A stretch of 47,266 nucleotides of DNA from Acinetobacter sp. (GCA_031277915.1 JAITLL010000069.1:1-47266), one strand, 5' to 3'. Counted from the first letter of the stretch, positions 34,310-43,643 are shown. Notes: a model not told the origin generated them from the letters alone. A program made the numbers and translations.

Positions 34310-36016
34310 ATGTCAGGATTACGCTCAGAACATATCAGTAATCGACTATTTTTCTTCATGTTGGTCATTATTCTGTCCTTACTCTTCATGGCTGTGCCTC
34401 TTATTGTCAGCAGCTATCAAGAGTATCTAAAAACTAAACAAGCTTTGGTTGAAATCAAAAGCTTAAAATCGATTGCTGAAGTTGCAAATAAAGTATCTAA
34501 AGAACGCGCGCCAGCAAATAAATTGATGTCGAGTAACTCTGCTGACTTTTTAAAAAATCAGAAGAAATTAAAAGAATATCGACTTACGGTCGATCAGCAA
34601 ATTAATGAAACTATTCGAATTTTAAAAGAAGAGGGCTATTCTGATTTAGCAAATACTTTAGATACTAAATTTAAAGATGATTTGAAGCAGGCACGGGCTA
34701 TAGTTGACTATTATGCTGCAACGCCTGAACAAGCAAGAACTTCTATACAATTCGATAATGCGATTTTGGGTATGTTCGGTGCTTGGGATAGTTGCCGAGA
34801 AATTTTGCAAAAGCTCATGCTGCAGTTAAAAAGTAAAGATAGTCAAATTAATAATTATTTTACTTTGATTGTTGTATTAACTGATATGCGTGATCAGGCT
34901 GGACGTACTGCATCTAATGTTATTGCACCAGTTACTTTTAAAGAAACGATACCCAATGATAATCGGGCGCGTTCTTTACAGACTCAGCAGCAAGCACGGT
35001 ACTTATGGGCACTTGTAGATACCTTACAGTCCGAGCAGGCTAAGACTCCAGAATATCATCGCCTTTACACAAGAGTTAAAACTGAATTTTTAGATAAAGG
35101 TGTGCCTATTGTTAGCCAACTCTTAGACGAAAGCCAGAAGCATCAAGCTTATCATTTAAATGGAACTGAACTCACAGACCAGATCGTTGATAAATTTACA
35201 ACGGTTATTGATTTGCAAAAGTTTCTACTTAATAAAAGTGTATTTATCGCATCTCAAGAAAACTATTTAGCAAAAAAGAAATTTTTTCTTACTTTGCTTA
35301 TTTCCAGCATATCGTTAGCGGCTGCTTTACTTACTTTAATTTATGCAAAGAGAAGGGTATTTGAACCTCTTATTCAGGCCCGGACCTTAATTCTTGATTT
35401 GTCGCATAGTAAAGATTATCCAGTAGATGAGTTGAATCCTAAAAAGGGTGAGTTTATTTCATTATTTGAAGCGATTGATCGTTTACAAAGAATGCTCAAG
35501 CAGCGAGATGCGTTTGAATTTCAACTTAAAAATATTGCAAATACTGATCCTTTAACAGGTGTGTCTAATCGTTTGGCTTTATCTGAATATTTAAAAATTG
35601 TGGAGAGTTACCCACAAAAATTTTCACAAACCTGTTTAATGATTATTGATATAGATCGCTTTAAAGATGTGAATGATCAATATGGTCATATTGTCGGTGA
35701 CCAAGTGATTAAACGTATTACAGATCAATTAAAAGCGAATGTACGCGCTTCTGATTTAATTGTTCGTTATGGTGGTGATGAGTTTTTAATCTTATTAGAA
35801 CAAGTACAATTTTTAGATGCACGTCTATTGGCTGAGAAAATTCGCATTGCAATTGCTTTAGAAGAAATTGATTTAACGGGTTCGGATAAAAAATTGCATG
35901 TCTCAGTCAGTATTGGGTTCGCAATTGGGGCGCCAAGCTGGATAGAGTTATTAGAAAAAGCAGACCGTTCACTCTTAAGAGCTAAAGCTCGGGGACGAAA
36001 TGTCGTAGAGGGATAA
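34310..36016 (+). CDS. Membrane-bound diguanylate cyclase (GGDEF)
   Basis: From ATG 34310 this is a 568-aa protein. It has a first transmembrane helix (RLFFFMLVIILSLLFMAVPL), a periplasmic region of about 300 residues with helical and coiled-coil character, a second helix (FFLTLLISSISLAAALLTLI), a short linker and a C-terminal GGDEF domain. The active site RYGGDEF is intact, and an inhibitory I-site RxxD lies five residues before it (RASDLIVRYGGDEF). It should make cyclic di-GMP with product inhibition. The periplasmic sensor domain is not one I recognise. An in-frame ATG at 34169 would add 47 residues but has no ribosome-binding site, and a possible -10 (TATAGT, 34266-34271) lies inside that extension. 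The start is therefore tentative. Confidence 0.85.
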   Translation: MSGLRSEHISNRLFFFMLVIILSLLFMAVPLIVSSYQEYLKTKQALVEIKSLKSIAEVANKVSKERAPANKLMSSNSADFLKNQKKLKEYRLTVDQQINETIRILKEEGYSDLANTLDTKFKDDLKQARAIVDYYAATPEQARTSIQFDNAILGMFGAWDSCREILQKLMLQLKSKDSQINNYFTLIVVLTDMRDQAGRTASNVIAPVTFKETIPNDNRARSLQTQQQARYLWALVDTLQSEQAKTPEYHRLYTRVKTEFLDKGVPIVSQLLDESQKHQAYHLNGTELTDQIVDKFTTVIDLQKFLLNKSVFIASQENYLAKKKFFLTLLISSISLAAALLTLIYAKRRVFEPLIQARTLILDLSHSKDYPVDELNPKKGEFISLFEAIDRLQRMLKQRDAFEFQLKNIANTDPLTGVSNRLALSEYLKIVESYPQKFSQTCLMIIDIDRFKDVNDQYGHIVGDQVIKRITDQLKANVRASDLIVRYGGDEFLILLEQVQFLDARLLAEKIRIAIALEEIDLTGSDKKLHVSVSIGFAIGAPSWIELLEKADRSLLRAKARGRNVVEG

Positions 36017-36017
36017 A

Positions 36018-36045
36018 AAAAGCCGGAAAGTGATTTCCGGCTTTT
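36018..36045. terminator. Terminator between the diguanylate cyclase gene and uvrA
   Basis: AAAAGCCGGAAA (36018-36029) pairs perfectly with TTTCCGGCTTTT (36034-36045) around a 4-base loop. It lies between two convergent stop codons, with an A-run on one side and a T-run on the other. Confidence 0.88.
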
Positions 36046-36052
36046 GGATTTA

Positions 36053-38884
36053 TTACTTCAACATCGGTTTCAAGAAGCGCCCCGTATGGGAAATCTCGAC
36101 CTCAGCCACTTGTTCAGGTGTGCCTTCAGCAATGATCATCCCACCGCCCGAACCACCTTCTGGGCCTAAATCTACAACCCAGTCTGCTGTTTTAATCACG
36201 TCAAGGTTATGTTCAATCACCACAATGGTATTACCCTTGTTGCGTAGCTCATGCAAAATATCGAGTAACTTGGCAATATCATGGAAATGCAGACCTGTTG
36301 TTGGTTCATCCAAGATATATAAAGTTTTACCCGTATCGCGTTTTGCTAACTCACGTGCCAGTTTTACACGTTGTGCTTCACCACCAGACAGGGTAGTTGC
36401 AGCTTGACCTAAACGAATATAGCCTAAGCCCACCTGAGTTAAGGTTTCTAAGCGGCGGTGGATGACTGGAATTGCACTAAAGAATTCAGCAGCATCTTCT
36501 ACTGTCATTTCTAAAACATCAGAAATATTTTTGCCTTTATAGCCGACTTCAAGCGTTTCACGGTTATAACGTTTGCCATGGCACGCATCGCAAGGCACAT
36601 ACATATCTGGCAAGAAGTGCATTGCAACTTTAATCATGCCGTCGCCTTCACAGGCTTCACAGCGTCCGCCTTTCACGTTAAATGAGAAACGGCCTGCACT
36701 ATAACCACGAGCTTTCGCTTCAGGTGTTTGAGCAAATAACTCACGGATTGGCGTAAATAATCCTGTATACGTTGCAGGGTTAGAACGTGGGGTACGGCCA
36801 ATTGGGCTTTGGTCAATATCAACGACTTTATCAAGATGTTGTAGACCATCAATTGAGTCAAACTTTTCAGCTGTTAACGTCGTGGCACCGTTGAGCTGTG
36901 TTGCAGCCAATGGAAGCAAAGTACGGTTAATCAGTGTTGACTTACCTGAACCTGAAACACCTGTTACGCAAGTCATAATGCCAAGTGGAATGGTTAAATC
37001 GACATTCTTTAAGTTATGGCCTGCTGCACCTGAAAGTTTGATAAATTCATCTGGACGTGGTGACTGAGTGCGCTGTTTTGGTACTTCAATTTTGAGTTTT
37101 CCTGAAAGGTATTGACCTGTGAGTGAGTCGGCATGTTTAGCCAATTCATCATATGTACCTTCAGCAATGACAACACCACCATGCACACCAGCACCCGGGC
37201 CAATATCAATGATATGGTCAGCTGCACGAATGGCATCTTCATCGTGTTCAACAACCAATACTGTATTGCCTAAATCACGTAAGCGAATCAGCGTTTGTAA
37301 TAGACGATCATTATCACGTTGATGCAAGCCAATAGAAGGTTCATCAAGGACATACATGACGCCCATTAAACCTGCACCAATTTGTGAGGCTAAACGGATA
37401 CGCTGTGCTTCACCACCAGACAATGTTTCGGCAGAACGAGCCAGACTTAAATAGTTCAGACCAACACTCACCAAGAAATGTAAACGTTCACGAATCTCTT
37501 TAAAGATTTTATCGGCGATTTCACCTTTAGCACCTTCAAGATTTAAATCTTGATAGTAGCTTTCAGCATCACCAATTGACATGCGAGTAATGTCGGCAAT
37601 CGTTTTGTCTTTGACACGAACATGACGTGAAATTTCATTTAGACGTGAGCCACCACATGCATCACACGCTGCATTAGATAAATATTGAGCTAAATCATCA
37701 CGTACATAGTTACTTTCAGTTTCACGGTAACGACGCTCAAGGTGTGGCAAAACCCCTTCAAAAGGCTGCACACGTGTATGCTTACGACCACGTTCATCGA
37801 TATAACTTAAATCGACTTTTTCTTTACCAGTACCTTGCAAGAATTTCTTTTGAGTGTCTTTATCTAGCTGATTCCATGGAGTATCAAGTTGAAAATCGAA
37901 GTGGTCGGCAACTTTTTGTAGCATAGAATAGTAGTATGGACGTTGACGATCCCATCCACGGATAGCACCTTCACTAATTGCTAGTTCAGGATTTGGAATG
38001 AGTTTTTCAGAACTAAAATGACTACGTGTACCTAAACCATCACAAACAGGGCAGGCGCCAAATGGATTGTTAAATGAAAACAAACGTGGCTCAAGTTCAG
38101 CTACGGCACGATCACATTCAGGACATGAGTGTTTGGCAGAAAAGACGCGATCTGGGTGTTCGCCATTCATCCATGACAAAACAGCAATATCACCACCTAA
38201 ACGTAGTGCAGTTTCAAATGATTCTGCAATACGGTTACCTAAGTCTTCACGTACTTTAAAACGGTCAACCACAACTTCGATGGTGTGTTTTTTCTTTTTG
38301 TCGAGTTCGGGTGGCGTATCAATATCAATGATTTCACCATCAACACGTGCTCGTACAAAGCCTTGGCCTTGCAATTGTTCGAACAGGTTACTGTATTCAC
38401 CTTTACGCTCACGAACGACAGGGGCAACTAGCATGAGTGCTGTGCCTTCCTCTAAATTTTTTACTGCATCGACCATTTCAGAAATAGTTTGCGCAACCAT
38501 CGGCAAGTCGTGTTCAGGGCAGTAAGGTGTGCCGACACGTGCATAAAGCAAACGCAAATAGTCATAAATTTCGGTAATGGTACCTACCGTTGAACGTGGG
38601 TTATGACTGGTAGACTTTTGCTCAATGGCAATCGCTGGTGATAAACCTTCAATTGAGTCAACTTCAGGCTTTTCCATTTGCGATAAAAACTGACGGGCAT
38701 AGGCCGAAAGCGATTCGACGTAACGGCGTTGTCCTTCGGCGTACAGGGTATCGAAGGCAAGAGAAGATTTTCCTGAACCTGATAACCCCGTAATTACCAC
38801 AAACTTATCGCGTGGAATATCGAGAGACACATTTTTTAAATTATGGGTGCGTGCGCCTCGAATACGGATATGACTTTGGCTCAT
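36053..38884 (-). CDS. uvrA: Excinuclease ABC subunit A
   Basis: UvrA is the damage-recognition ATPase of nucleotide excision repair and works with UvrB. The 943-aa protein has two ABC modules: Walker [10 protein letters not shown] (near residue 31) and GVSGSGKST (about 640). The ABC signatures are [13 protein letters not shown] and [13 protein letters not shown]. Zinc-finger cysteine pairs are CPEC/CPVC (about 252-280) and CEAC/CDAC (about 738-765). The start is ATG 38884; the few extra codons upstream would need an ATT start. The length is normal (E. coli 940). The 38885-39180 gap to the divergent TetR gene holds AT-rich sequence with three CGACAA repeats (around 39019-39055). Confidence 0.98.
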   Translation of the reverse strand: MSQSHIRIRGARTHNLKNVSLDIPRDKFVVITGLSGSGKSSLAFDTLYAEGQRRYVESLSAYARQFLSQMEKPEVDSIEGLSPAIAIEQKSTSHNPRSTVGTITEIYDYLRLLYARVGTPYCPEHDLPMVAQTISEMVDAVKNLEEGTALMLVAPVVRERKGEYSNLFEQLQGQGFVRARVDGEIIDIDTPPELDKKKKHTIEVVVDRFKVREDLGNRIAESFETALRLGGDIAVLSWMNGEHPDRVFSAKHSCPECDRAVAELEPRLFSFNNPFGACPVCDGLGTRSHFSSEKLIPNPELAISEGAIRGWDRQRPYYYSMLQKVADHFDFQLDTPWNQLDKDTQKKFLQGTGKEKVDLSYIDERGRKHTRVQPFEGVLPHLERRYRETESNYVRDDLAQYLSNAACDACGGSRLNEISRHVRVKDKTIADITRMSIGDAESYYQDLNLEGAKGEIADKIFKEIRERLHFLVSVGLNYLSLARSAETLSGGEAQRIRLASQIGAGLMGVMYVLDEPSIGLHQRDNDRLLQTLIRLRDLGNTVLVVEHDEDAIRAADHIIDIGPGAGVHGGVVIAEGTYDELAKHADSLTGQYLSGKLKIEVPKQRTQSPRPDEFIKLSGAAGHNLKNVDLTIPLGIMTCVTGVSGSGKSTLINRTLLPLAATQLNGATTLTAEKFDSIDGLQHLDKVVDIDQSPIGRTPRSNPATYTGLFTPIRELFAQTPEAKARGYSAGRFSFNVKGGRCEACEGDGMIKVAMHFLPDMYVPCDACHGKRYNRETLEVGYKGKNISDVLEMTVEDAAEFFSAIPVIHRRLETLTQVGLGYIRLGQAATTLSGGEAQRVKLARELAKRDTGKTLYILDEPTTGLHFHDIAKLLDILHELRNKGNTIVVIEHNLDVIKTADWVVDLGPEGGSGGGMIIAEGTPEQVAEVEISHTGRFLKPMLK

Positions 38885-39111
38885 AAAATATCTCAATTAT
38901 GTATTGATGAAAATTTAGGTGTTGATTGATCAGTCTTGTGCATTGTGACTGGTTATAAACAACAGACCCTATATATGATAACGATTTAAAATTGTTCAAG
39001 TGGTACAAAATGATTTAAAGCGACAAATTGTGACGGTTAAACGACAATCGACAAAATTTGTTTAAATAAGCAGATTGTATTTTTAACATTCCTCGTTCTA
39101 CATTTCTACTC

Positions 39112-39159
39112 TCAACAAAATTTTAACGTGCAACATAATTTTACTAGACGACTGGTCTA
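39112..39159 (+). promoter_or_regulatory. Promoter and TetR-type operator of the tetR-oxidoreductase pair
   Basis: TCAACA (39112-39117) and ATAATT (39135-39140) are 17 bp apart. Immediately downstream, TAGAC-GACTG-GTCTA (39145-39159) is a 15-base dyad covering the expected transcript start. TAGAC/GTCTA half-sites are typical of several TetR subfamilies that sense electrophiles. It lies 22 bases upstream of the TetR ATG, as expected for autorepression. Confidence 0.5.
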
Positions 39160-39180
39160 TTAGTTGAGTATGGTGTATGC

Positions 39181-39783
39181 ATGAAACGATTAAACAAAAG
39201 CGAAACCACGCGACAACACATTTTAGATACCAGCTTTGAGCTAGTACTACGTAAAGGGTTTGTTGGTGTTGGTTTGCAAGAAATCTTAAAGGCTTGTGAC
39301 GTACCTAAAGGTTCGTTCTATCACTACTTTGCTTCGAAAGAGGCTTTTGGTTGTGCATTGTTAGAGCAATACATGGCTGACTATAAAGTTCGTATGGAAC
39401 ACCTTTGGCAGTACAGTGAACAAAGCGCTCATGCCCGTTTAATGGTGTTATGGCAGGCATGGATTGATGATCCGGTAAATGGCAGCTGGGCTGAAAATTG
39501 CCTGATTGTGAAGTTGGCGGCAGAGGTTTCGGATTTGTCGGAAGACATGCGCCAAATTCTCAATGAAGGTGTGCACAAACTAACGCAACGTTTGGCTTTG
39601 CTTCTCAAAGACGGGCAACAAGAAGGATCAATTCCAAAACATATTGAGCCTTTAAAAACTGCGCAAGTGATGTATCAGTTATGGTTAGGTGCCGCTTTAC
39701 TCACAAAATTATCGCAAGACAAAGCGCATTTACATCTAGCCTTAGAAACGACTCAACAACTCTTAAAACCGATAGAGGAATAA
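39181..39783 (+). CDS. TetR/AcrR-family transcriptional repressor
   Basis: This 200-aa regulator has an N-terminal helix-turn-helix (TRQHILDTSFELVLRKGFVG, then LQEILKACDVPKGSFYHYFASKEAF, residues 10-58) that is strongly TetR-like. A helical ligand-binding and dimerisation domain follows. The wording VPKGSFYHYFxSKExF and the C-terminal pattern place it near the NemR/AcuR-like and YxaF/LmrA branch. The downstream oxidoreductase gene begins 3 bases after its stop, so the two are co-transcribed. A dyad overlaps the promoter, and autorepression relieved by a small electrophile or quinone is a reasonable guess. The inducer cannot be read from the sequence. Confidence 0.9.
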   Translation: MKRLNKSETTRQHILDTSFELVLRKGFVGVGLQEILKACDVPKGSFYHYFASKEAFGCALLEQYMADYKVRMEHLWQYSEQSAHARLMVLWQAWIDDPVNGSWAENCLIVKLAAEVSDLSEDMRQILNEGVHKLTQRLALLLKDGQQEGSIPKHIEPLKTAQVMYQLWLGAALLTKLSQDKAHLHLALETTQQLLKPIEE

Positions 39784-39786
39784 AGC

Positions 39787-40764
39787 ATGCGAAGTATTAT
39801 CCATCGTAATTTTGGCGAGCCTGTAGACGTTTTAGAGCAGGCGGATATGCCAACGTCAGAACCTAAAGCAGGCGAAGTGCGTATTAAAACCATCATGTCT
39901 CCAATTCATAATCATGATGTATGGACAGTACGTGGAAGCTATGGCTACAAGCCAACTTTACCTGCGATTGGTGGTAGTGAAGCTGTCGGTGTTGTAGATG
40001 CGCTCGGTGAAGGTGTTGAACATGTACAGGTAGGGCAACGTATTGCAGTTGCATCTGTTCATGGTAGTTGGGCTGAATACTTTATTGCACCAGCGCAAGG
40101 GCTTATTCCACTTAATAATGAAATTGATGATGAAACAGCAGCACAACTGATTGGTATGCCAATTAGTGCACTTATGTTATTGGACTTTGTAAATGTTCAA
40201 CCGGGTCAATGGCTCATTCAAAACACGGCAAATGGTGCAGTCGGTAAAACGGTTGCAATGATTGCGCAGGCACGTGGCTTACCAGTCATTAATCTAGTTC
40301 GTCGTACTGACGCAATTGCCGAGATGCAAGCATTAGGCATTCAACATGTTGTTGCGACTGATCAGCCAAACTGGAAAGAGCAAGTTAAACAGATTCACGG
40401 CGACCAACCTTTAATTGCTGGTGTGGACTCGATTGGTGGCAGCGCAAGTGGTGAAATGCTGAATCTACTTAGTGAAAATAGTTTATTGGTTTCGTTCGGT
40501 AGTATGACTGGTGAAACCATGCAAATTTCATCGGGCGATTTAATCTTTAAACAAGCAACAGTAAAAGGTTTCTGGGCGAGTGTAGTTAGCAAAGAAATGC
40601 CAGCAGCTCGTAAAAAAGAACTGATTGTTGAGTTATTAACGTTAGCAACTCAGAAGAAATTAATCCTACCTGTAGAAGGTGTATTTAGTTTTGATGAGAT
40701 TAAAACAGCTGCCCAAAGAGCAACGCAAGGTGCTCGTCAAGGTAAAGTATTGTTAAAGCCGTAA
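39787..40764 (+). CDS. Zinc-independent quinone-oxidoreductase-like MDR enzyme
   Basis: This 325-aa medium-chain dehydrogenase/reductase starts MRSIIHRNFGEPVDVLEQAD, with an N-terminal GroES-like domain (GGSEAVGVVDALGEGVEHVQ) and a Rossmann fold. The nucleotide loop is NGAVGKTVAMIAQARGL. The catalytic zinc ligands (Cys, His-Glu, Cys) and the four-cysteine structural zinc lobe of alcohol dehydrogenases are absent. It therefore resembles quinone oxidoreductase or trans-2-enoyl reductase members that act on activated double bonds with NADPH. It is directly downstream of, and apparently controlled by, the TetR-type regulator, and a terminator follows. The physiological substrate is unknown. Confidence 0.87.
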   Translation: MRSIIHRNFGEPVDVLEQADMPTSEPKAGEVRIKTIMSPIHNHDVWTVRGSYGYKPTLPAIGGSEAVGVVDALGEGVEHVQVGQRIAVASVHGSWAEYFIAPAQGLIPLNNEIDDETAAQLIGMPISALMLLDFVNVQPGQWLIQNTANGAVGKTVAMIAQARGLPVINLVRRTDAIAEMQALGIQHVVATDQPNWKEQVKQIHGDQPLIAGVDSIGGSASGEMLNLLSENSLLVSFGSMTGETMQISSGDLIFKQATVKGFWASVVSKEMPAARKKELIVELLTLATQKKLILPVEGVFSFDEIKTAAQRATQGARQGKVLLKP

Positions 40765-40770
40765 AATATT

Positions 40771-40800
40771 AAAAGATCAGTCGAGAGACTGATCTTTTTT
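40771..40800 (+). terminator. Rho-independent terminator after the oxidoreductase gene
   Basis: AAAAGATCAGTC (40771-40782) pairs perfectly with GACTGATCTTTT (40787-40798) around GAGA, followed by more Ts. It separates the tetR operon from the DUF1304 gene. Confidence 0.88.
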
Positions 40801-40829
40801 CATATCTTTAAAATAAAAAGGAAAACCGT

Positions 40830-41183
40830 ATGATCGGACAAATATTCATTGCGCTTATCGCGATATTACATCTCTATATTTTAGTGTTAGAGATGTTTTT
40901 GTGGGACAAACCTTATGGCATGAAAGCCTTTGGAAATAATGCCGAAAAAGCAAAACTCACCAAAGTTATGGCACAAAACCAAGGGCTGTATAATGGCTTT
41001 TTAGCGGCGGGTTTGTTTTGGTCTTTATTGGCTGATGCACCGTTTGCGACATCAATTGCCAACTTCTTTTTAGGCTGTGTACTCATTGCAGGTATCTATG
41101 GTGGACTAACTGCCAGCAAAAAGATTATTTATATTCAGGCAGTTCCAGCATTGATTGCTTTAGTCGCTGTTAATTTTCTTTAA
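40830..41183 (+). CDS. DUF1304 small membrane protein
   Basis: This 117-aa protein has four predicted helices, approximately at residues 1-20, 50-66, 70-90 and 95-116. It carries the DUF1304 signatures HLYILVLEMFLW near the N-terminus and NQGLYNGFLAAGLFWSL in the middle. The family has no established function but is common near stress and TetR-controlled genes. AAAAGGAAAA precedes the ATG by about 6 bases. It starts 66 bases after the oxidoreductase gene but behind a strong terminator, so it probably has its own promoter. The short gap to the GlpM-like gene (52 bases) makes co-transcription with that gene possible. Confidence 0.85.
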   Translation: MIGQIFIALIAILHLYILVLEMFLWDKPYGMKAFGNNAEKAKLTKVMAQNQGLYNGFLAAGLFWSLLADAPFATSIANFFLGCVLIAGIYGGLTASKKIIYIQAVPALIALVAVNFL

Positions 41184-41235
41184 AAAGCGCAAAATACAGC
41201 GTTTTGTTATGGAAATGATCAGGTAGGATCAACGC

Positions 41236-41577
41236 ATGTGGGCGTTATTTTTAAAGTGTATGTTGGGGGCGGGAGTTGTCCTCATTATTTCGATTTTATC
41301 GAAAAGTAAGGCATTTTATATTGCGGGTTTAGTTCCGCTTTTTCCTACATTCGCTTTGATTGCTCACGTGATTGTCTATCAACAAAAAGGGGCGGAGGCT
41401 TTACAGAAAACGGCTTTGTTTGGTCTATGGTCACTTATTCCTTATGCCATTTATTTGGTGGCGGTTTATATGCTGGCAACACGTATGTCGATGTGGTCGT
41501 GTCTCGGCTTGGCAACTTTATGCTGGGTGGTCGCCGCGGCTGGTTTAATTTACGGCTGGCAACTGTTTCAGCATTAA
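41236..41577 (+). CDS. glpM: GlpM-family inner-membrane protein
   Basis: This 113-aa protein has four hydrophobic segments and the strongly conserved GlpM stretch YIAGLVPLFPTFALIAHVIV (about residues 30-49). FGLWSLIPYAIYLVAVYMLA follows at about 75-94. GlpM was first noted in Pseudomonas as a membrane protein linked to alginate and glycerol metabolism; its biochemical role is still unclear. The start ATG at 41236 follows a loose AGGTAGGATC ribosome-binding region. It is preceded by the DUF1304 gene. No glycerol gene is nearby, so the link to glycerol metabolism is by name only. Confidence 0.85.
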   Translation: MWALFLKCMLGAGVVLIISILSKSKAFYIAGLVPLFPTFALIAHVIVYQQKGAEALQKTALFGLWSLIPYAIYLVAVYMLATRMSMWSCLGLATLCWVVAAAGLIYGWQLFQH

Positions 41578-41606
41578 AAAGATTAAGAGAAATCCCTTAA
41601 TCTTTT
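41577..41606. terminator. Bidirectional terminator between glpM and the SDR gene
   Basis: AAAAGATTAAG (41577-41587) and CTTAATCTTTT (41596-41606) form a perfect 11-bp stem. T-runs follow on both strands. The gene on the minus strand ends at 41621. Confidence 0.85.
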
Positions 41607-41620
41607 AAATTGAAGCATTT

Positions 41621-42427
41621 TTATGAATGCTCAATAACACGGGTTTTGAGCATACCTTCAACTAAATTAATCATCTTTTTGCGGGAAAGAATTCGTGGCA
41701 ATTGAGACGTTAAATAGTTGCTACAACCCACTATAACCGTTGCTTTATTTTTATCTAATGCTCGAACTGTTACAGACACAACGTCATCTACGGTAGAGCT
41801 TTTCATGCCACTCGTATCGGCATTTGCCACCTGAGTAAAATTGGTTTCCGTATTGCCTGGACACACTGCCAGAAATTTAACACCCGAAGAGCCATATTCT
41901 CCTGCAAGTGCTTCAGTAAACTGCAAAACATAAGATTTAGTTGCCCCATAGACAGCAATATAAGGGAGGGGTTGGAAGGCACCTGTCGATGAAATATTAA
42001 TCATGATGCCTTTTTTGTTCGTAAGCATATGTGGCAGAAATAAATAACATAAAGACGTTACGTTGCTGATATTAAGCATGATCATTTCTTGATAGGTAGA
42101 TACAGATTGATCTAGAAACTTAGTCCATTTTCCAAATCCTGCGTTGTTAATTAAAATCTCTACCGATAGTTTTCTTGCCTGCACTTCGTTAAATAAGGTC
42201 TGAGCTGAATTGGATTGAGCTAAATCTAAAACAATCACCTCAACATTTACGCTATATTTTTTTCTCAGTTCATTAGCTAAATCATTTAGTTTTTGTTCAG
42301 AGCGTGCCGTTAAAATCAGGTGTATTCCTAAAGATGCAATTTTTTGAGCATAAGCTTTACCTATTCCTGAAGATGCGCCTGTAATTAATGCTGTTGAATT
42401 TTTAAATGTAGAAAGATGAGCACTCAT
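41621..42427 (-). CDS. Short-chain dehydrogenase/reductase (SDR) family enzyme
   Basis: This 268-aa classical SDR has the cofactor loop TGASSGIGKAYA (residues 17-28), the structural motif NNAG (about 92-95), catalytic Ser in NISSTGAF and YxxxK in YGATKSYVLQF. The Thr/Ala at the turn and the Arg in LTARSEQ suggest NADPH preference. The C-terminal region (ALDKNKATVIVGCSNYLTSQ) is of the DltE/YdfG-like type and ends in LKTRVIEHS, with no membrane anchor. The gene lies downstream of a MerR-type regulator in the same direction, with an unusually long-spaced promoter between them. Control by that MerR protein is therefore likely. The substrate is not known. Confidence 0.88.
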   Translation of the reverse strand: MSAHLSTFKNSTALITGASSGIGKAYAQKIASLGIHLILTARSEQKLNDLANELRKKYSVNVEVIVLDLAQSNSAQTLFNEVQARKLSVEILINNAGFGKWTKFLDQSVSTYQEMIMLNISNVTSLCYLFLPHMLTNKKGIMINISSTGAFQPLPYIAVYGATKSYVLQFTEALAGEYGSSGVKFLAVCPGNTETNFTQVANADTSGMKSSTVDDVVSVTVRALDKNKATVIVGCSNYLTSQLPRILSRKKMINLVEGMLKTRVIEHS

Positions 42428-42457
42428 TTTATTTATCCGTAATACATGAAGCCCTTA

Positions 42458-42489
42458 CGATAAACCTTGTCCCTAAGGGCAGAGTCAAG
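42458..42489 (-). promoter_or_regulatory. MerR-type promoter of the SDR gene (20-bp spacer)
   Basis: On the minus strand, TTGACT (42489-42484) and TATCGT (42463-42458) are 20 bp apart, longer than the normal 17. The spacer holds the dyad CCCT-T-AGGG (42470-42478). MerR-family activators bind such over-long spacers and twist them. The adjacent MerR gene supports this reading. The predicted transcript start is about 25 bases upstream of the SDR ATG. Confidence 0.55.
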
Positions 42490-42530
42490 CACTCATTTTT
42501 AAAGCTATTTCCATATTTTAATAAGTTGTT

Positions 42531-42902
42531 TTAGGCAGAAATTTTATTGGTAATATAAGTTTCAATAATCTCATCTTCCAATTTTTTTAAATCTTCGTGT
42601 AAACGATTTAATGCTTCTTTTTGCTCAATAATTTGTTGATTCTTTTCTTGAATAAGTTGCTGTGCAATTTCTACAGGAAAGCGATTATTTTTATATTTTA
42701 AAGCAGACAAATCATAAAGCTCGGAAAGGCTAAACCCAACAGCTTGAGCCAGGCGAATCATCTTAACTGATTGAACATCAATCGCTTCATAAATACGATA
42801 ATTGCCTTTTCTTTTTGCGACAGGTAGCAAGCCCAATTTTTCATAATGCCGAATGGCTTTAGGTGTGGCTCCCGTTAAAGATGCTAATTCGCCGATATAC
42901 AT
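42531..42902 (-). CDS. MerR-family transcriptional regulator
   Basis: This 123-aa protein has the MerR DNA-binding motif at its N-terminus (MYIGELASLTGATPKAIRHY, then EKLGLLPVAKRKGNYRIY). A dimerisation coiled coil follows (IAQQLIQEKNQQIIEQKEAL to the end). It has no cysteine, so it is not a metal sensor or a thiol switch; it may respond to a small hydrophobic or cationic ligand, or simply to dimer state. The co-directional downstream SDR gene has a 20-bp-spaced promoter, the hallmark of MerR activation. The 42903-42968 gap to tenA is short and carries no obvious operator. Confidence 0.88.
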   Translation of the reverse strand: MYIGELASLTGATPKAIRHYEKLGLLPVAKRKGNYRIYEAIDVQSVKMIRLAQAVGFSLSELYDLSALKYKNNRFPVEIAQQLIQEKNQQIIEQKEALNRLHEDLKKLEDEIIETYITNKISA

Positions 42903-42968
42903 ATCCGTCTCGCATTTTACTGAAAATCGGTCAGCGTATTAAATGATCTGACCGATTCTTTTGAAGTT

Positions 42969-43643
42969 TTAAATATGGTCTAAACCTAACCATTGTCTTT
43001 GATGGTAGGCGCTATCCCAAAATAACCATTCAAGTTTTGCGCCCATGGTGTACGCAGCATGCATTTTTTCTAATGTGTCAGCATCACAACGTGCTGCGAC
43101 TTTGTCTACGGTTGCAATCACATTGCGAACAGCTGTATGGAACTCTTCGCCTGCATAGGTATCAACCCATGCTTGGTAAGGGTTATTTGGTATTGATTTA
43201 TTTACAATATCTTTACCGACTTCAGCATAAATCCAGAAGCAAGGTAAAAGTGCAGCAAGTACGACAGGGTAGCTCTCTGACCAAGCCGTTGCTGTTAAAA
43301 ATGAAGTGTAATGATGGCCTGCCAAAGTTAATGACGTGTTTTGAAATTCTTCTTTGGTCACGCCAAAATTTTTCATGAAATCATCATGCAAACTGCGTTC
43401 AACCACAATTGCAATTTTTGCGGCATCAGAGAACTGCATAATATCGTCGGCCTCAAATGCCTTCGCTGCCGCAACAGCAAGTACACGGCCATAGGCCACT
43501 AAGTATTGAGCATCTTGAATCACATAATGACAAAAAGCTTCTTTATCTAAAGTACCGTTAGCAAGCTCCTGATTAAAAGGAAGGTCGAGAATTTTTTGAT
43601 ATAAATTTAAATTGCGTTGCCAGAGTTCTTGAGAAAAAAGCAT
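42969..43643 (-). CDS. tenA: Aminopyrimidine aminohydrolase / thiaminase II
   Basis: TenA salvages degraded thiamin by hydrolysing aminopyrimidine breakdown products, and can also cleave thiamin. The 224-aa all-helical protein has the nucleophilic Cys135 in ALLPCFWIYAEVG. It also has the conserved Asp/Tyr pocket residues in YVIQDAQYLVAYGR and a late catalytic Glu in AKLEWLFWDSAY. The length is normal for the family. There are no other thi genes nearby, and I saw no TPP riboswitch upstream on this strand. It is not in an obvious operon: MerR is 66 bases downstream, and the region upstream (43644-43906, AT-rich) is shared with a divergent gene. Confidence 0.93.
   Translation of the reverse strand: MLFSQELWQRNLNLYQKILDLPFNQELANGTLDKEAFCHYVIQDAQYLVAYGRVLAVAAAKAFEADDIMQFSDAAKIAIVVERSLHDDFMKNFGVTKEEFQNTSLTLAGHHYTSFLTATAWSESYPVVLAALLPCFWIYAEVGKDIVNKSIPNNPYQAWVDTYAGEEFHTAVRNVIATVDKVAARCDADTLEKMHAAYTMGAKLEWLFWDSAYHQRQWLGLDHI

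Noticed and set aside
38067-38525. 152-codon plus-strand frame opposite uvrA
   Set aside because: It mirrors conserved uvrA sequence (zinc-finger region), and the Ser/Thr-rich product resembles no protein; antisense shadow.
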